The notes: generated by a model from the letters alone, not told the origin. Shown: positions 18,537 through 28,404, numbered from the stretch's first letter. The stretch: DNA of 40,332 nucleotides from Ferrithrix thermotolerans DSM 19514 (GCF_900128965.1 NZ_FQUL01000018.1:5545-45876), one strand, 5' to 3'. Translations and numbers: made by a program.

Positions 18537-18686
18537 TCAATCATTTGCCGATAGACGACCGAGTCTTCCAAACTTGGGAAGGTTCCTGTCAATCTCATAA
18601 TCCGGCAACCCATGAGCAAGTGGCTCGAACCACCATTTAGGAGGCAGCGTATCGAAAAGCAACGGATTGCGAAAGGGTGTAGACAT
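18537..18686 (-). CDS. Small unrecognised ORF (49 aa)
   Basis: Minus-strand ATG at 18686 opens a 49-residue reading MSTPFRNPLLFDTLPPKWW ... ending in LSAND before TGA at 18539-18537. It starts 11 bp after the stop of the ORF at 18698-19003, as if the two were co-transcribed. The composition is normal for a folded or peptide-like protein, with aromatic and proline residues (PPKWWFEP). I do not recognise it, and no good ribosome-binding site is visible. Confidence 0.35.
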   Translation of the reverse strand: MSTPFRNPLLFDTLPPKWWFEPLAHGLPDYEIDRNLPKFGRLGRLSAND

Positions 18687-18697
18687 GACAACTCTTA

Positions 18698-19003
18698 CTA
18701 GAAAGGCTCCTTCTGCATGGGAATCGAAGTAAGCATCAAAGACGATGCCTGCTCATACACAGTCAAGATCCACTGCGTTCCATCACTAAGTTCAACCACA
18801 TCAGAAACCTTGACAGCAGTCAGGGTGTTACCTTCGACCCTCAAGGTCACGTTGAGTCCTCGTATGACCTTTGTGATGTACCCGATATTGATCTGATGTT
18901 CTCGGTAAATAAGTACTTCGATCGCCATAGTTGTGTCAGTGAGAGCAGCGTTGCTTTGGCGAAAGGTGCCCGATGAAGAATCTGCTAGCGAAAGATAGCC
19001 CAT
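18698..19003 (-). CDS. Unrecognised hypothetical protein (101 aa)
   Basis: A 101-residue reading rich in beta-strand-like segments (IEVLIYREHQINIGYITKV, LNVTLRVEGNTLTAVKV, QWILTVYEQ). It has no hydrophobic helix and no known motif. In frame, coding-like sequence continues upstream of ATG 19003 (TTAQGSLANNPTS) to a TAA, so the original N-terminus may have been lost, with IS3 debris lying immediately upstream. The fold style recalls phage structural proteins, but that is only an impression. A second small ORF follows at once. Confidence 0.4.
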   Translation of the reverse strand: MGYLSLADSSSGTFRQSNAALTDTTMAIEVLIYREHQINIGYITKVIRGLNVTLRVEGNTLTAVKVSDVVELSDGTQWILTVYEQASSLMLTSIPMQKEPF

Positions 19004-19083
19004 GGATGTCGGGTTATTAGCAAGGGAGCCTTGCGCAGTGGTTCCTTACACTATTGGTATTCCCTTGGCAGTAGAGCCGATTG

Positions 19084-19358
19084 AATAGCATAGTAGCTGG
19101 ATACTGTCTCTCCCATGATACCGCACGGTCTATAGGTAAGACTGGTTCGTGCTATGACCACGCGACTGTGGAGTCATTTTGGTCAATCTTCAAGCACGAG
19201 TACTTCTACCGTCACGCCTTTTCAGGCCTCGAAGACTTCTTCGATGGGTCGCCGAATACATAGACATTTACGACAACACTCGCCGCTATTGGAAGATGGG
19301 ATACCTCGCACCCGTAACCTTGGAACTACCATTTACAATACAGGCTTTAGCAAGCTAA
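19084..19358 (+). pseudogene. IS3-family OrfB C-terminal fragment, frameshifted
   Basis: The first frame reads [32 protein letters not shown]..., which is the end of the rve integrase core of IS3 OrfB, including the catalytic Glu in ATVESFW. At about 19,235 the reading must shift by one base and continues [20 protein letters not shown] and MGYLAPVTLEL to TAA at 19,356-19,358. The N-terminal two thirds are missing. It cannot be active. Confidence 0.75.
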
Positions 19359-19490
19359 TTTAGTGTCCACTATTTCTAGGAAACCTCAGCTTGGGTTCAA
19401 GGGGTGAGCGCACCGGTTGCGAAGAGAAGTCGTTCACATTTAAATCAAAACACGAGATGTCAAATGACTGCTACCTGCGCCTTCGGTTCA

Positions 19491-21002
19491 ACGTTGTTAG
19501 AGCCTGGTTCCTCTATGACCTCCAGTCAGAGCGCCGCAGAGAGATCTTTGCCGATGCCAAGTTAGCTCATATCAATCCCTCTGCAACACCAAGAGGCCAC
19601 AGGCCCCAGCCTCACGCATCGCCTCAGTCATGGTCCTACAGACCTTGTACGGACTCTATGATCGAGAGGCACTTGATCAGGTTCGCTATAATCTGCGGTT
19701 CAAGCTTGCGATTGGTCTTGAGCTCGATGACCTAAGGCTTTCACCCCTCGGCACTTACCTGCTGGAGGAAGCGCATCAGTAACTCAGCGACTCCCAACCT
19801 CATACTTGATCTTTCCCATGAGATCACAGATGACACTACGATCCTTCACACCCATACCAAGTGGGTTCCTGACTCAACGACGTTGGTCGATGCCGTCATT
19901 GCGTAAAGCACACCATGACCCAGATCGTGGCCCAAATCAAGCGGGTCTAACAGCTCATCAGAGAGCTTTCTTCGGTTCCTCTTTCCGATAAGATCGCCCA
20001 GACACGGACAAAGCCCAATACCGACTACTCCGACCAAGAGCAGGTAAATAATAAACGATTCATGTTAGTTCATGATGCAAACGTACTTATTGAGCAAACT
20101 AGAGAGCTTGGGTGTTTTCGCGATGACAAGAGTAGTGCACCGTCTCCTCTTGTGCTACCCAACAACTTGGTGCTATTAGTCTTCTTGGGGTGGTCGCTGG
20201 TCGAGACGTTGATCTCGTCGATGAGAAGATTGACACCTACCGTCTCGTCAAGGATCGGGTCGTCTCCACCGTTGATTCTGAGTCTCGCTATGTCCACAAA
20301 TGAGGAAAGAACCACCAGAGCAAGCACAAGGGCCATATCGCTATCGATACCGACACCGAGATGATCACCCCTGCCACCCTGCCCAAGGGTAACGCCTCCG
20401 ATGCATTCCTCGCCAAAGAGTTCTTTGTACAATAGCGTAAATCGGTGCCCGACTATCGGGATAGTGGGCATTTAGCAATAGACCTCTCAGCACCTAGCAG
20501 ATAAAGGTCACACTGAAGTGATCAAGCCACATCCTCTTGGTATGGTGGTCCCAGGGTTTATAGCCTTTATGATCGCGCCGTGACCAAGTCCACCACCGAG
20601 ACACCTGAAAGTGCCACCTCTCCTGTAGGGCACACCGTAACCATCTCAGCTAACAGGAGAGCCTACTTTACCGAGTACTTGAGTGCCTGCCCCTCCAAGA
20701 ATCGCTGCACTCGTTCCGAACTTCGACGAGTGATGAACGTTTATCCATATCACTCCTACGCCAAGGCTAAGCGCAAGCGTTTGAGGGCTGAGGGGACCTA
20801 AGCTGACTACAGAGCGACTCGACTAGAGGTAGACCGGATCCACACCCAGATGAAGCGCAAACTCTATGGTTCAAAGCTCCAATACCGGGGACTAGCCAAG
20901 AACACCATTGACCATAGGCCTCTTAGCGCCGTCTGGAACCTCTAGTTACTCCTGCGAAACACCCTCACTGGAGAAAATCGGAGATGGGTGATAGCGAGTT
21001 GA
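19491..21002 (+). pseudogene. IS1182-family transposase, heavily decayed
   Basis: Stitching frames across many stops and shifts gives one IS1182-type DDE transposase in order: MVLQTLYGLYDREALDQVRY with LRFKLAIGLELDD, WVPDSTTLVDAV, TMTQIVAQIKRV, LVHDANVLIEQTREL, LLGVVAGRDVD with VVSTVDSESRYVHK, SPVGHTVTISANRRAYFTEY, and QMKRKLYGSKLQYRGLAKNT ending LRNTLTGENRRWVIAS and TGA at 21,000. DST, STVD and the late Glu/Tyr region correspond to the catalytic core. The left boundary is approximate. Short open frames in this stretch are pieces of this gene or shadows of it. Confidence 0.8.
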
Positions 21003-21175
21003 TACCACCTCCTCTCCCTTCCTTCTCTAAAGAGAGAGGACCAAACCAAAGACCCAGCAGCCACAGGCCCAAAACATGGTCAAGAACGCAGTTAGACCAA
21101 CGATGGGAAGGAGTATTCAGCAGAGTCCTAAGCTAAGCACGCTTCAAGGTCACAGGTTCCACAGAGAAAGGAATC

Positions 21176-22522
21176 TTAGGATTCCTTGCTTGTGTCTTCG
21201 ATCTTCAAGATCTCGCTCCTAAGCGTTCGAGAAGCCAATCGCAATATAGCATCGATGTCTACCTTGTTATCAAGAGCCGCTAGTACATCGAGGTAAAACT
21301 TGTCATTTGGTTCCGTGGAGGAATCGCCCGACGGTGTCAATCTTTGCAAAGACTCCAGATCACCGTTCAACCCTTTGTACTTCCTGTAGATCTTCTGTAC
21401 CTCTATCGTCGAGGGTAAGGACGCTGAAACGCCCTCAAGTACAGATGAGCGATCCTTTTCGACTTTTTTGAGTTTCTCCCAGTTTGACACGACCTCAGAC
21501 GCAGAGCCGACCGTTACGTCGCCGAAGACATGGGGATGACGGTAGCGTAGCTTGGTGTCAATAGTTTCAGCCACGTCTTCGACTGAGAACCAACCTGCCT
21601 CGCGTGCTAGATTGGCATGGAAGAATACCTGCAAAAGGAGGTCACCGAGCTCTTCTCGCAGGTGCTCCATCGCCCCATCTAAATCCGATCCGCCGACCGA
21701 GAGTTCATCGATCGCCTCTACAACCTCGTAAGCCTCTTCTATGACGTGTCTCGTCAGGGAGGTGTGAGTCTGCTCCGCATCCCAGGGACATCTGACTCTC
21801 AGAGTTTTGACCGTCTCCCACAAAGCCAAGATCTCTCTTACGGGACTCTTGATGCCTTTGAGCATAACGGAGGTGAGATGATCTGGCTGGGCCGATACGG
21901 GCCACGAATACTCCTCGACCTCTATGACCTCTTGGTCTTCAAGACCCAGATGATGAAGGATGATGACCTCGCACTCCAACTCTTCGGCCACATTCAAGAG
22001 GTCATCGACTAAGGTCTGGGAGTAACACTGCATTATCAAAACGTTGGAACCGTAAGCACCAGGTGCTGCTAGAAACTCATAACAGTCGACTATTGAGATT
22101 CCATCTATAGGATCCATCCTCAATTCAGTCCACGCCAAATCCAAAAAAGAAAGGGCTGGACGGAGGATAACTCTTGCGTCTTGTTGCGCCAGGAGCATCT
22201 TTACTGTAGATTCGCCCACGCTTGGAGATCCTGGAACGACATATAGTACCCTGCTACCTTTGCTAGCCTCTTGAACAAGCCTGTCGGAGATACTGTGGTA
22301 GAGTTCTTCAAACTCCTCGGCTTCTTCGTAGAGAAAGTCAAAGGACTCCGCCTCCTTACCGGCTTCATTGCACAATTCAATGAACTCTGGCGCGCTTGGA
22401 TGGTTGACTGTACGTACGAATATAACGTCTGCTGCGTTTATAGATTCAACAAGTGTACGGTCTAAAAGGCTTGTAGGTCCCGGACCCAGTCCGCATACCT
22501 CTATCACTCCTGTAATCATCAC
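21176..22522 (-). CDS. mazG: MazG nucleotide pyrophosphohydrolase fused to tetrapyrrole-methylase-like domain
   Basis: A 448-residue two-domain protein. Residues 1 to about 220 resemble the SAM-dependent tetrapyrrole (corrin/porphyrin) methylase fold (VCGLGPGPTSLL, VLYVVPGSPSVGESTV). Residues from about 230 are MazG: LRVRCPWDAEQTH, the metal-binding EEAYEVVEA (262-270) and LREELGDLLLQVFFHA (288-303). The same fusion is known from Bacillus YabN. MazG hydrolyses NTPs, including damaged or (p)ppGpp-related nucleotides; the methylase part has no settled role. The start is GTG 22522 or the adjoining ATG. It is last in the run behind the foldase gene, 38 bp after it. Confidence 0.9.
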   Translation of the reverse strand: MMITGVIEVCGLGPGPTSLLDRTLVESINAADVIFVRTVNHPSAPEFIELCNEAGKEAESFDFLYEEAEEFEELYHSISDRLVQEASKGSRVLYVVPGSPSVGESTVKMLLAQQDARVILRPALSFLDLAWTELRMDPIDGISIVDCYEFLAAPGAYGSNVLIMQCYSQTLVDDLLNVAEELECEVIILHHLGLEDQEVIEVEEYSWPVSAQPDHLTSVMLKGIKSPVREILALWETVKTLRVRCPWDAEQTHTSLTRHVIEEAYEVVEAIDELSVGGSDLDGAMEHLREELGDLLLQVFFHANLAREAGWFSVEDVAETIDTKLRYRHPHVFGDVTVGSASEVVSNWEKLKKVEKDRSSVLEGVSASLPSTIEVQKIYRKYKGLNGDLESLQRLTPSGDSSTEPNDKFYLDVLAALDNKVDIDAILRLASRTLRSEILKIEDTSKES

Positions 22523-22560
22523 TAAGACGCTAGTCGTTCCCCGCTGTCATGTACCTGGGG

Positions 22561-23586
22561 CTAAGAGGGAGTAGCGAAGAACGCCTTTTGTGCAGCCGCA
22601 GAGGGTGCAGAAGGGGGCAGAACCGATACCTGACCGTTTGCCAGCGACAGTCTCCCGTAAGAGGGATTCACTTCAACCTGCGACGCCTTAGCGAAACTCT
22701 GCACATAGTCCGCCAGCTTCGTTGGCGCAGCGGACCCAAGCAGCTGAGTCACAATATTTGGGACCGCCTGCGTCTCGGGAACCACTGGCTTTGAGGTCAC
22801 CTCGATGAGATACCATCCTTGACTGCCTTGGAAGGGGGAAGAGACTTGGTTCACACCCAAAGAAGATACCTCTTGGGCGAAGCTCGGTCCAAAGGCCTGT
22901 GAGTACTGGGAGAGTAGTCCACACCCTAGAGCGCCACCGTTAGAAGCGGTGTTAGTGTCCTTGGAGTCCTTCTGAGCCAGCGATGCAAATGAAGAACCAG
23001 CCGCTACCTGCTTAGCTATAGAGGCAGCTGCACTTTGAGTCGTCACCAAAATATCTGAGCTACAGTACTCAGTGAACGCTCCTACGTGTTGGTTATAGTA
23101 GTTATTTACCGCCGTGGGAGAAAGGGACTTTCCAACAAGATGAGCCTCAAGAGTGTCGATAGCTGCTGTATCATTTACTAGCTGTGCCTGATAGTTCTTA
23201 GGAAAGCCAGCAAACACGGTTGCGCCCCCAAAACCTGCCGCCGCCTCAGGGTAAGCAACCGCTAAGGCGGACTGGCTCACCGGTAGATGGAGCTTCTTTA
23301 GTGCCTGTTGGATGAGCGTGACCGAGATTCGACGGTTCAAAATCTCTGCGGTAAAGGCTGAACTGAAGGTACCAGCGCCGGAACCATAGATGGAACCCTG
23401 CGACTTCTCGATCTGAGCAACAAAAGGCTTGTTGGATGCTACGTCTTTGAGTTCGCTAACCAACTGGCCTTGGGTGATAACCTGCCCGTTAACTTTGGCT
23501 GCATACTGGGACAGTGAACATGAAGACAACAGCGCTGCTGACAAAGACACAAACGAAATAGCCTTTAGAGGAGTTACTCTCAACAT
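22561..23586 (-). CDS. SurA/PpiC-type peptidyl-prolyl isomerase lipoprotein
   Basis: A 341-residue exported protein. A signal sequence ends in the lipobox LSSC (Cys23), so it should be a membrane-anchored lipoprotein. A SurA-N-like segment follows (AAKVNGQVITQGQLVSEL), then helices and a PpiC rotamase region (SDILVTTQSAAASIAKQVAAGSSFASLA... and the GALGCGLLSQYSQAFGPSF block). The last about 60 residues are low complexity. Rotamase/chaperone proteins of this kind help fold exported proteins, like PrsA in Bacillus. Translation may begin at ATG 23586 or the next codon TTG, given AAGGAG very close. Its place between mfd and mazG is the usual actinobacterial order. Confidence 0.85.
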   Translation of the reverse strand: MLRVTPLKAISFVSLSAALLSSCSLSQYAAKVNGQVITQGQLVSELKDVASNKPFVAQIEKSQGSIYGSGAGTFSSAFTAEILNRRISVTLIQQALKKLHLPVSQSALAVAYPEAAAGFGGATVFAGFPKNYQAQLVNDTAAIDTLEAHLVGKSLSPTAVNNYYNQHVGAFTEYCSSDILVTTQSAAASIAKQVAAGSSFASLAQKDSKDTNTASNGGALGCGLLSQYSQAFGPSFAQEVSSLGVNQVSSPFQGSQGWYLIEVTSKPVVPETQAVPNIVTQLLGSAAPTKLADYVQSFAKASQVEVNPSYGRLSLANGQVSVLPPSAPSAAAQKAFFATPS

Positions 23587-23707
23587 CTCTCCTTGGAAAC
23601 AGTTGATTTATACCATTACCGGCGAATATCGCCTTGGTATCACTATCGATAGATCGTAACGCCAGGTCCATTCAACCAAGACCGTAAGTCTATCAATAAA
23701 TCCTTAG

Positions 23708-26700
23708 CTAGATTGTCTCTATCGCAGCGGTGGTAGAGGATTCATCGAAGATGATCTCGGAGCAAAATCGCTCAACAGCTTCCAGTAAGGGTATTTGGTT
23801 CGATACTGGCACGACCAGCTCACCTTGACCTTCTCTAACTACTGCGGAGCGATAAAGCCGCCTCAGTCGAACGATTCGAGACCTTGGGATAGAGACCGGC
23901 GAAACCCTTAGCTCGTAGTTCACCGCTCCAGGGCGCTTCAACACCGACAACGTAGACACCGACCTCTCAGCTAGCCTCACCTGCAACCTTACTATCCGCA
24001 GAAGGTTCTCTACTGCAACTGGCAGAACTCCAAAGCGATCTTTTAGTTCCGCCTCCATCTCGTCTACATCAAAAAGAGAACTTGCCTTAGAGAGACGGGA
24101 GTAGAAATCTAGCCTCAGGTCTTGACGCTCTACGTAGTCCTCTGGAATGTACGCCTTGACCGGTATGTCTACACTCGGGAGAGGGTTATGCTCTCTTTGA
24201 ACCTCTCCATTTAGATCGGCGACCGCTTCTTTCACCATCTTCACATAAAGGTCGTAGCCAACAGCAGCCATATGACCACTTTGGCTCTCTCCCAAGAGGT
24301 TACCTGCGCCTCTGATCTCCAGATCGCGCATTGCGATCCGATAACCTGACCCTAGCTCCACGTTCTCAGAGATAGTCTTTAACCTATCAAAGGCCAGGTC
24401 GGTAATTCGTTCAGAGTCAGGATAGAAAAGGTAAGCGTACGCTCTTACCCCAGAACGACCTACTCGACCACGAATCTGATGAAGTTGCCCGAGTCCCAAA
24501 GTGTCCGCCCGATCCACTACCAACGTGTTCACCGTAGGCATATCTATCCCAGACTCTATGATCGTAGTACAGACAAGCACATCGTACAGACCTTCCCAGA
24601 AATCTATAACTACCTGTTCTAGGTGGCCTTCATCCATCTGCCCATGAGCAACAGCTACCCTTGCCTCCGGAACAAGTTCACGTAGTCTCTGAGCCACAGA
24701 CTCTATATCGCGAACCCTGTTGTGAACAAAGAAGACCTGACCCTCTCGAATCAGTTCCCGGCGGATCGCCTCCGACACAGCGAACTCATCGTAGGGACCG
24801 ACATGGGTAAGGATCGGCTGTCGCCTCCTAGGTGGCGTCCGTAGCAACGAAAGATCCCTGATCCCCGTAAGAGACATCTCCAAGGTCCTCGGAATCGGCG
24901 TAGCAGTAAGGGTAAGCACGTCAACACCACTTTTGAGCTGTTTTATCTGCTCTTTGTGATTGACACCAAATCGCTGTTCCTCGTCGACTATCAAAAGACC
25001 AAGGTCTTTGAACTGCAGGTCTTTCGCTAAGAGACGGTGAGTCCCGATTACCAGATCCACAGAACCATCCCGAAGACCCTTTACGACATCTCGCGCCTCT
25101 TTACTCGTTAAAAATCGTGAGAGCATCGCTACATTGACGGGCTTGCCTTCGAAGCGGTCAAGAAAAGTTTGGTAGTGCTGCTGTGCTAGCAGCGTCGTTG
25201 GAACCAACATCGCTACCTGCTTTGAGTCCTGGATGGCTTTGAAAGCCGCTCGGATCGCTATCTCCGTCTTACCAAAGCCCACATCGCCACAGACAAGCCG
25301 ATCCATCGGCTTTGGACTCTCCATGTCTGCTTTGACCTCTGATATAGCTCTTTGCTGATCTCTAGTGAGCTCATATGGAAACCGTTCCTCCACTTCGCGT
25401 TGCCATATAGAATCCGCTGAGAAGCTGTGCCCTTCTGATACAGTTCGTTTTTGATAAAGGACTACTAGCTCCTGTGCTACCTCTTGAGCGGCCTTTCTAG
25501 CTTTAGCCTTAGTCACCTGCCAGTCAGAACCGCCTAGCCTTGAAAGTGTTGGCCTTTCGCCACCAAAGTACGGGGTTATTAGAGATATCTGCTCTGTAGG
25601 AACGTAGATTTTGTCAGATCCCTTGAACTCCAATATGAGATAGTCTCGCTCCGCTCCAGCCAGAGTCCTCTTGGTCATACCCCGATATATCGCAATACCG
25701 TGGTTATCGTGGACGACATAGGAGCCCGGCTCTAGTGCCTCAAAGTCCACCTTAGCCACAGCCTGCTTTCTACGAGTGGCCTCATGCCGGTGAGACCTAC
25801 GCCTCCCAGATAGATCTGACTCTGAGAGAACAGCTACCTTGGAAAGTGAGGAGATAGCGCCTTGATAGAGGGGTGCACCTGAGAACACCACGACCTTATG
25901 GCCCTGAGCCGCCTTTGGATCCCATCCAGACTCCGCTAGCGTTGCGTCGACTTCGTGCTCAACAAAAGACGAGACGATGGCCTCCGCGCTACCAGGACTT
26001 TCAACTCCAACAACCACCAAGTATCTCTGGTGGAGAAGGTCTTTGATCTTTCGTACAAGATCCTCGCTCTCCCTTCCTGAAAGACCCCAGCTGCGGACGA
26101 CCTTTTCTTGCCCTAGAGCCGGCTCTACCAGGAACAGTCTCGCATCACTAGAGCCTAAGACGTCGTCCAACCCAACGTGAAATCTTGGGAGATCGATCCC
26201 AGAGTCAAGTCCCCAGCTCGTGGAGATGGCTTTTTTCAAAACCAACTCTTCTTCGATAAGATCGTTTGCCCTGCCACGAAGCCTGCCTGCCTCAAAGAGA
26301 ACCACCTGGTCTTCATCACCAAGCAATGATGCCACCGTCTTCTCTGACGAGCTGAGCCAGTACAGCCAGGACTCGACCCCATCAAAATACTCACCTGATG
26401 CGATACGTTCGAAGTAAGAGCGCCCCTCTGGAATCTCTTTGGCAGCTACCTCAGCTTTTACGCGCACGGCATCGTCGATAAGGCACTCTCGCGCCGGCAG
26501 TAAGTCAACACTTGCAAGGGAGCCTATCCTACGCTGATCTTCTGGGTCGAACTCAAAGATCTCCTCGATTTCGTCCCCAAAGAGATCGACCCTGACTGGC
26601 AGGTCGAACGACGGAGGAAAGAAGTCCACGATCGACCCTCTCACTGCGAACTGTCCCTTTGTCTCTACGACATACTCACGCACATATCCCAACTGGTACA

Positions 26701-27148
26701 GAGATCTTTCAAGAGCATCTAGATCTATATTGTTTCCTACCCTAAGGGTTTTCCCCAATGAAGATGTATTGAAATCGAAGAGTCTCTGCATCAGCGCCCT
26801 TACCGTCATGACTACAACTGTTCCGGACTCTTTGCTACGCGCCTTTCTGAGCGACTCAAGCACCTTTATACGTTGGCCCACGAGGTCTCTTGGGGGGGAA
26901 ACTCTCTCAAAGGGTAAGCTTTCTAGTTGCGGAAAGTACTGAACGGTCTCTTGGCCCAGGTATACCTGTAGATCCTCGAACACCCTCAGAGCCGAGTTTG
27001 TATTAGCACAGACAAGAAACGTGATCGATCCGGGCGTCCGTTGAAGATGCAGAGCGCCAAAAAGTGGCCATCCACTTTCTTCAGCGACCACAGGGGATGA
27101 GCTGACGGGCGCCCCGTAGCTATTTACCAATCGCAAGAGGTCGATCAT
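23708..27148 (-). CDS. mfd: Transcription-repair coupling factor
   Basis: A 1,146-residue translocase that removes RNA polymerase stalled at DNA lesions and recruits UvrABC. In order: UvrB-like N-terminal part (VSSSPVVAEESGWPLFGALH), the RNA polymerase-interacting domain with VHDNHGIAIYRG, the RecG-type motor with Walker A GDVGFGKT (621-628) and DEEQ (722-725), TATPIPRTLEMSLTGIRDLS, the TRG-type QIRGRVGRSG region, and the C-terminal TRCF domain. Length is normal. The ATG overlaps the pth stop (ATGA), so it is translationally coupled. Confidence 0.97.
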   Translation of the reverse strand: MIDLLRLVNSYGAPVSSSPVVAEESGWPLFGALHLQRTPGSITFLVCANTNSALRVFEDLQVYLGQETVQYFPQLESLPFERVSPPRDLVGQRIKVLESLRKARSKESGTVVVMTVRALMQRLFDFNTSSLGKTLRVGNNIDLDALERSLYQLGYVREYVVETKGQFAVRGSIVDFFPPSFDLPVRVDLFGDEIEEIFEFDPEDQRRIGSLASVDLLPARECLIDDAVRVKAEVAAKEIPEGRSYFERIASGEYFDGVESWLYWLSSSEKTVASLLGDEDQVVLFEAGRLRGRANDLIEEELVLKKAISTSWGLDSGIDLPRFHVGLDDVLGSSDARLFLVEPALGQEKVVRSWGLSGRESEDLVRKIKDLLHQRYLVVVGVESPGSAEAIVSSFVEHEVDATLAESGWDPKAAQGHKVVVFSGAPLYQGAISSLSKVAVLSESDLSGRRRSHRHEATRRKQAVAKVDFEALEPGSYVVHDNHGIAIYRGMTKRTLAGAERDYLILEFKGSDKIYVPTEQISLITPYFGGERPTLSRLGGSDWQVTKAKARKAAQEVAQELVVLYQKRTVSEGHSFSADSIWQREVEERFPYELTRDQQRAISEVKADMESPKPMDRLVCGDVGFGKTEIAIRAAFKAIQDSKQVAMLVPTTLLAQQHYQTFLDRFEGKPVNVAMLSRFLTSKEARDVVKGLRDGSVDLVIGTHRLLAKDLQFKDLGLLIVDEEQRFGVNHKEQIKQLKSGVDVLTLTATPIPRTLEMSLTGIRDLSLLRTPPRRRQPILTHVGPYDEFAVSEAIRRELIREGQVFFVHNRVRDIESVAQRLRELVPEARVAVAHGQMDEGHLEQVVIDFWEGLYDVLVCTTIIESGIDMPTVNTLVVDRADTLGLGQLHQIRGRVGRSGVRAYAYLFYPDSERITDLAFDRLKTISENVELGSGYRIAMRDLEIRGAGNLLGESQSGHMAAVGYDLYVKMVKEAVADLNGEVQREHNPLPSVDIPVKAYIPEDYVERQDLRLDFYSRLSKASSLFDVDEMEAELKDRFGVLPVAVENLLRIVRLQVRLAERSVSTLSVLKRPGAVNYELRVSPVSIPRSRIVRLRRLYRSAVVREGQGELVVPVSNQIPLLEAVERFCSEIIFDESSTTAAIETI

Positions 27149-27729
27149 CTGGTATTGGAGTTGAACTCATTCATCGCTTTTTCGACTCCGTCTCTAACGA
27201 TTGATTGAACCGCCATAGCCGCTCGCTCTGTGGCCAGTTCAAGCTGAATCCTCTCGTTGGCATCCGGTCTCGACAAAACCCATCTAGATATGTCAACACC
27301 ATCTCTCGGACGACCTATTCCGACTCTTACTCTAATGAAGTCTTTGCTCCCAGCGTAGCTTGCGATCGACTTGAGTCCGTTATGACCTGCGAGGCCTCCA
27401 CCACGTTTTATCTTTACAACCCCCACCGGAAGATCGAGTTCGTCGTGAATCACCACAAGGGAGTTCACTACCGCTTCGGGATACCTCTTCATCAAACACA
27501 CAACAGCACGCCCGGACTCGTTCATGTAGGTCTGAGGGAAGGAAAGAACGGTTGGGGCTCCACCGATCTCAGCCTCACAAGCCAAAGTCATACAGCTCTT
27601 TACACGACGGAGGGAGACATGAGTCGAGTCTGCAAGCTTTGCTACTACAGCCGCTCCCGCATTGTGCCGGGTTTTCTCATAGCGTTCTCCAGGGTTACCT
27701 AGCCCAGCGACCAAATACAGCTGTGGCAA
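27145..27729 (-). CDS. pth: Peptidyl-tRNA hydrolase
   Basis: A 194-residue enzyme that frees tRNA from prematurely released peptidyl-tRNA. Family residues are all present: N12 and catalytic H22 (GLGNPGERYEKTRHNAG), N70 (PQTYMNESG), D96 (HDELDLP) and N117 (GGGLAGHNGLKS). The start is TTG at 27729, giving the standard distance to the first motif; no strong ribosome-binding site is visible. It lies 15 bp after the L25 gene and overlaps mfd. L25-pth-mfd is a common bacterial order. Confidence 0.96.
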   Translation of the reverse strand: MPQLYLVAGLGNPGERYEKTRHNAGAAVVAKLADSTHVSLRRVKSCMTLACEAEIGGAPTVLSFPQTYMNESGRAVVCLMKRYPEAVVNSLVVIHDELDLPVGVVKIKRGGGLAGHNGLKSIASYAGSKDFIRVRVGIGRPRDGVDISRWVLSRPDANERIQLELATERAAMAVQSIVRDGVEKAMNEFNSNTR

Positions 27730-27744
27730 CTAGACCAACTAGTG

Positions 27745-28272
27745 TTACTCTTCTAGAGCGAGTTTGGCGACCACGAAATCAGTTTCCGCAACCACCTTTA
27801 CGCCTTTAGGCAGTGGAACTAAAGACGCCATTACCTCTCCAGCATCGTTTGCCAGTTCCGCCCCCACCTCAATGGCCGCAGGAATAGAAGATGCGGGACC
27901 TTCGACGTTCAACGCCGCTACCTGAAGGACAAGTGTCGTAGGGGCAGTAAGAGTAACTGCAGAAGTAACTACGTCCTTAGCGTTCATGAACAAAAAGTCC
28001 ACGTGGGTCACTTCACGACGGATTGGATGCACCTGTACATCTTGAACACGCACAATCTGAGACTTTCCATCTATCGAAAGCGTTAGTATCGAACCCTTAG
28101 CAACTCTGTTAGAAAGGGCGCTTCGCAACTCTCTTAGATTGCAAGAGATTGCGATAGGAGACGACTGCGCGCCGTATACGACTCCCGGCACCATGCCCTC
28201 TCTACGAATCCGGCGAGAGGCTCGGCTCCCCGCCTCGCGACCACCTACGGCTTTGACCTCAACCTGGGACAC
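27745..28272 (-). CDS. rplY: 50S ribosomal protein L25/Ctc
   Basis: A 175-residue two-domain L25 of the Ctc type that binds 5S rRNA. The N-terminal L25 domain contains SRASRRIRREGMVPGVVYG and VRVQDVQVHPIRREVTHVDF. The C-terminal TL5-like beta domain follows from about residue 95 and is somewhat short. The start is GTG 28272 with TAGGAGAG upstream. It sits between prs and pth, the usual context. Confidence 0.93.
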   Translation of the reverse strand: MSQVEVKAVGGREAGSRASRRIRREGMVPGVVYGAQSSPIAISCNLRELRSALSNRVAKGSILTLSIDGKSQIVRVQDVQVHPIRREVTHVDFLFMNAKDVVTSAVTLTAPTTLVLQVAALNVEGPASSIPAAIEVGAELANDAGEVMASLVPLPKGVKVVAETDFVVAKLALEE

Positions 28273-28336
28273 AAAACTCTCCTAAGCATGCAGTTTAAGA
28301 AATACCAAATGCAACCAGAATAACCTAGTCGACTCC

Positions 28337-28353
28337 GTGGCAAACCTTGCCAC
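28337..28353. promoter_or_regulatory. Perfect 7-bp hairpin between prs and rplY
   Basis: GTGGCAA and TTGCCAC flank a 3-nt loop in the 132-bp gap between prs and the L25 gene. No T-run follows on either strand, so it is not a standard intrinsic terminator. It could be an attenuator part, an RNA-processing site or an operator. Its role is not known from sequence. Confidence 0.4.
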
Positions 28354-28404
28354 TTGCAGCAACAAAACAGAGCATAGACAGAGTCTTCGATGAACGGCTA
28401 AACA

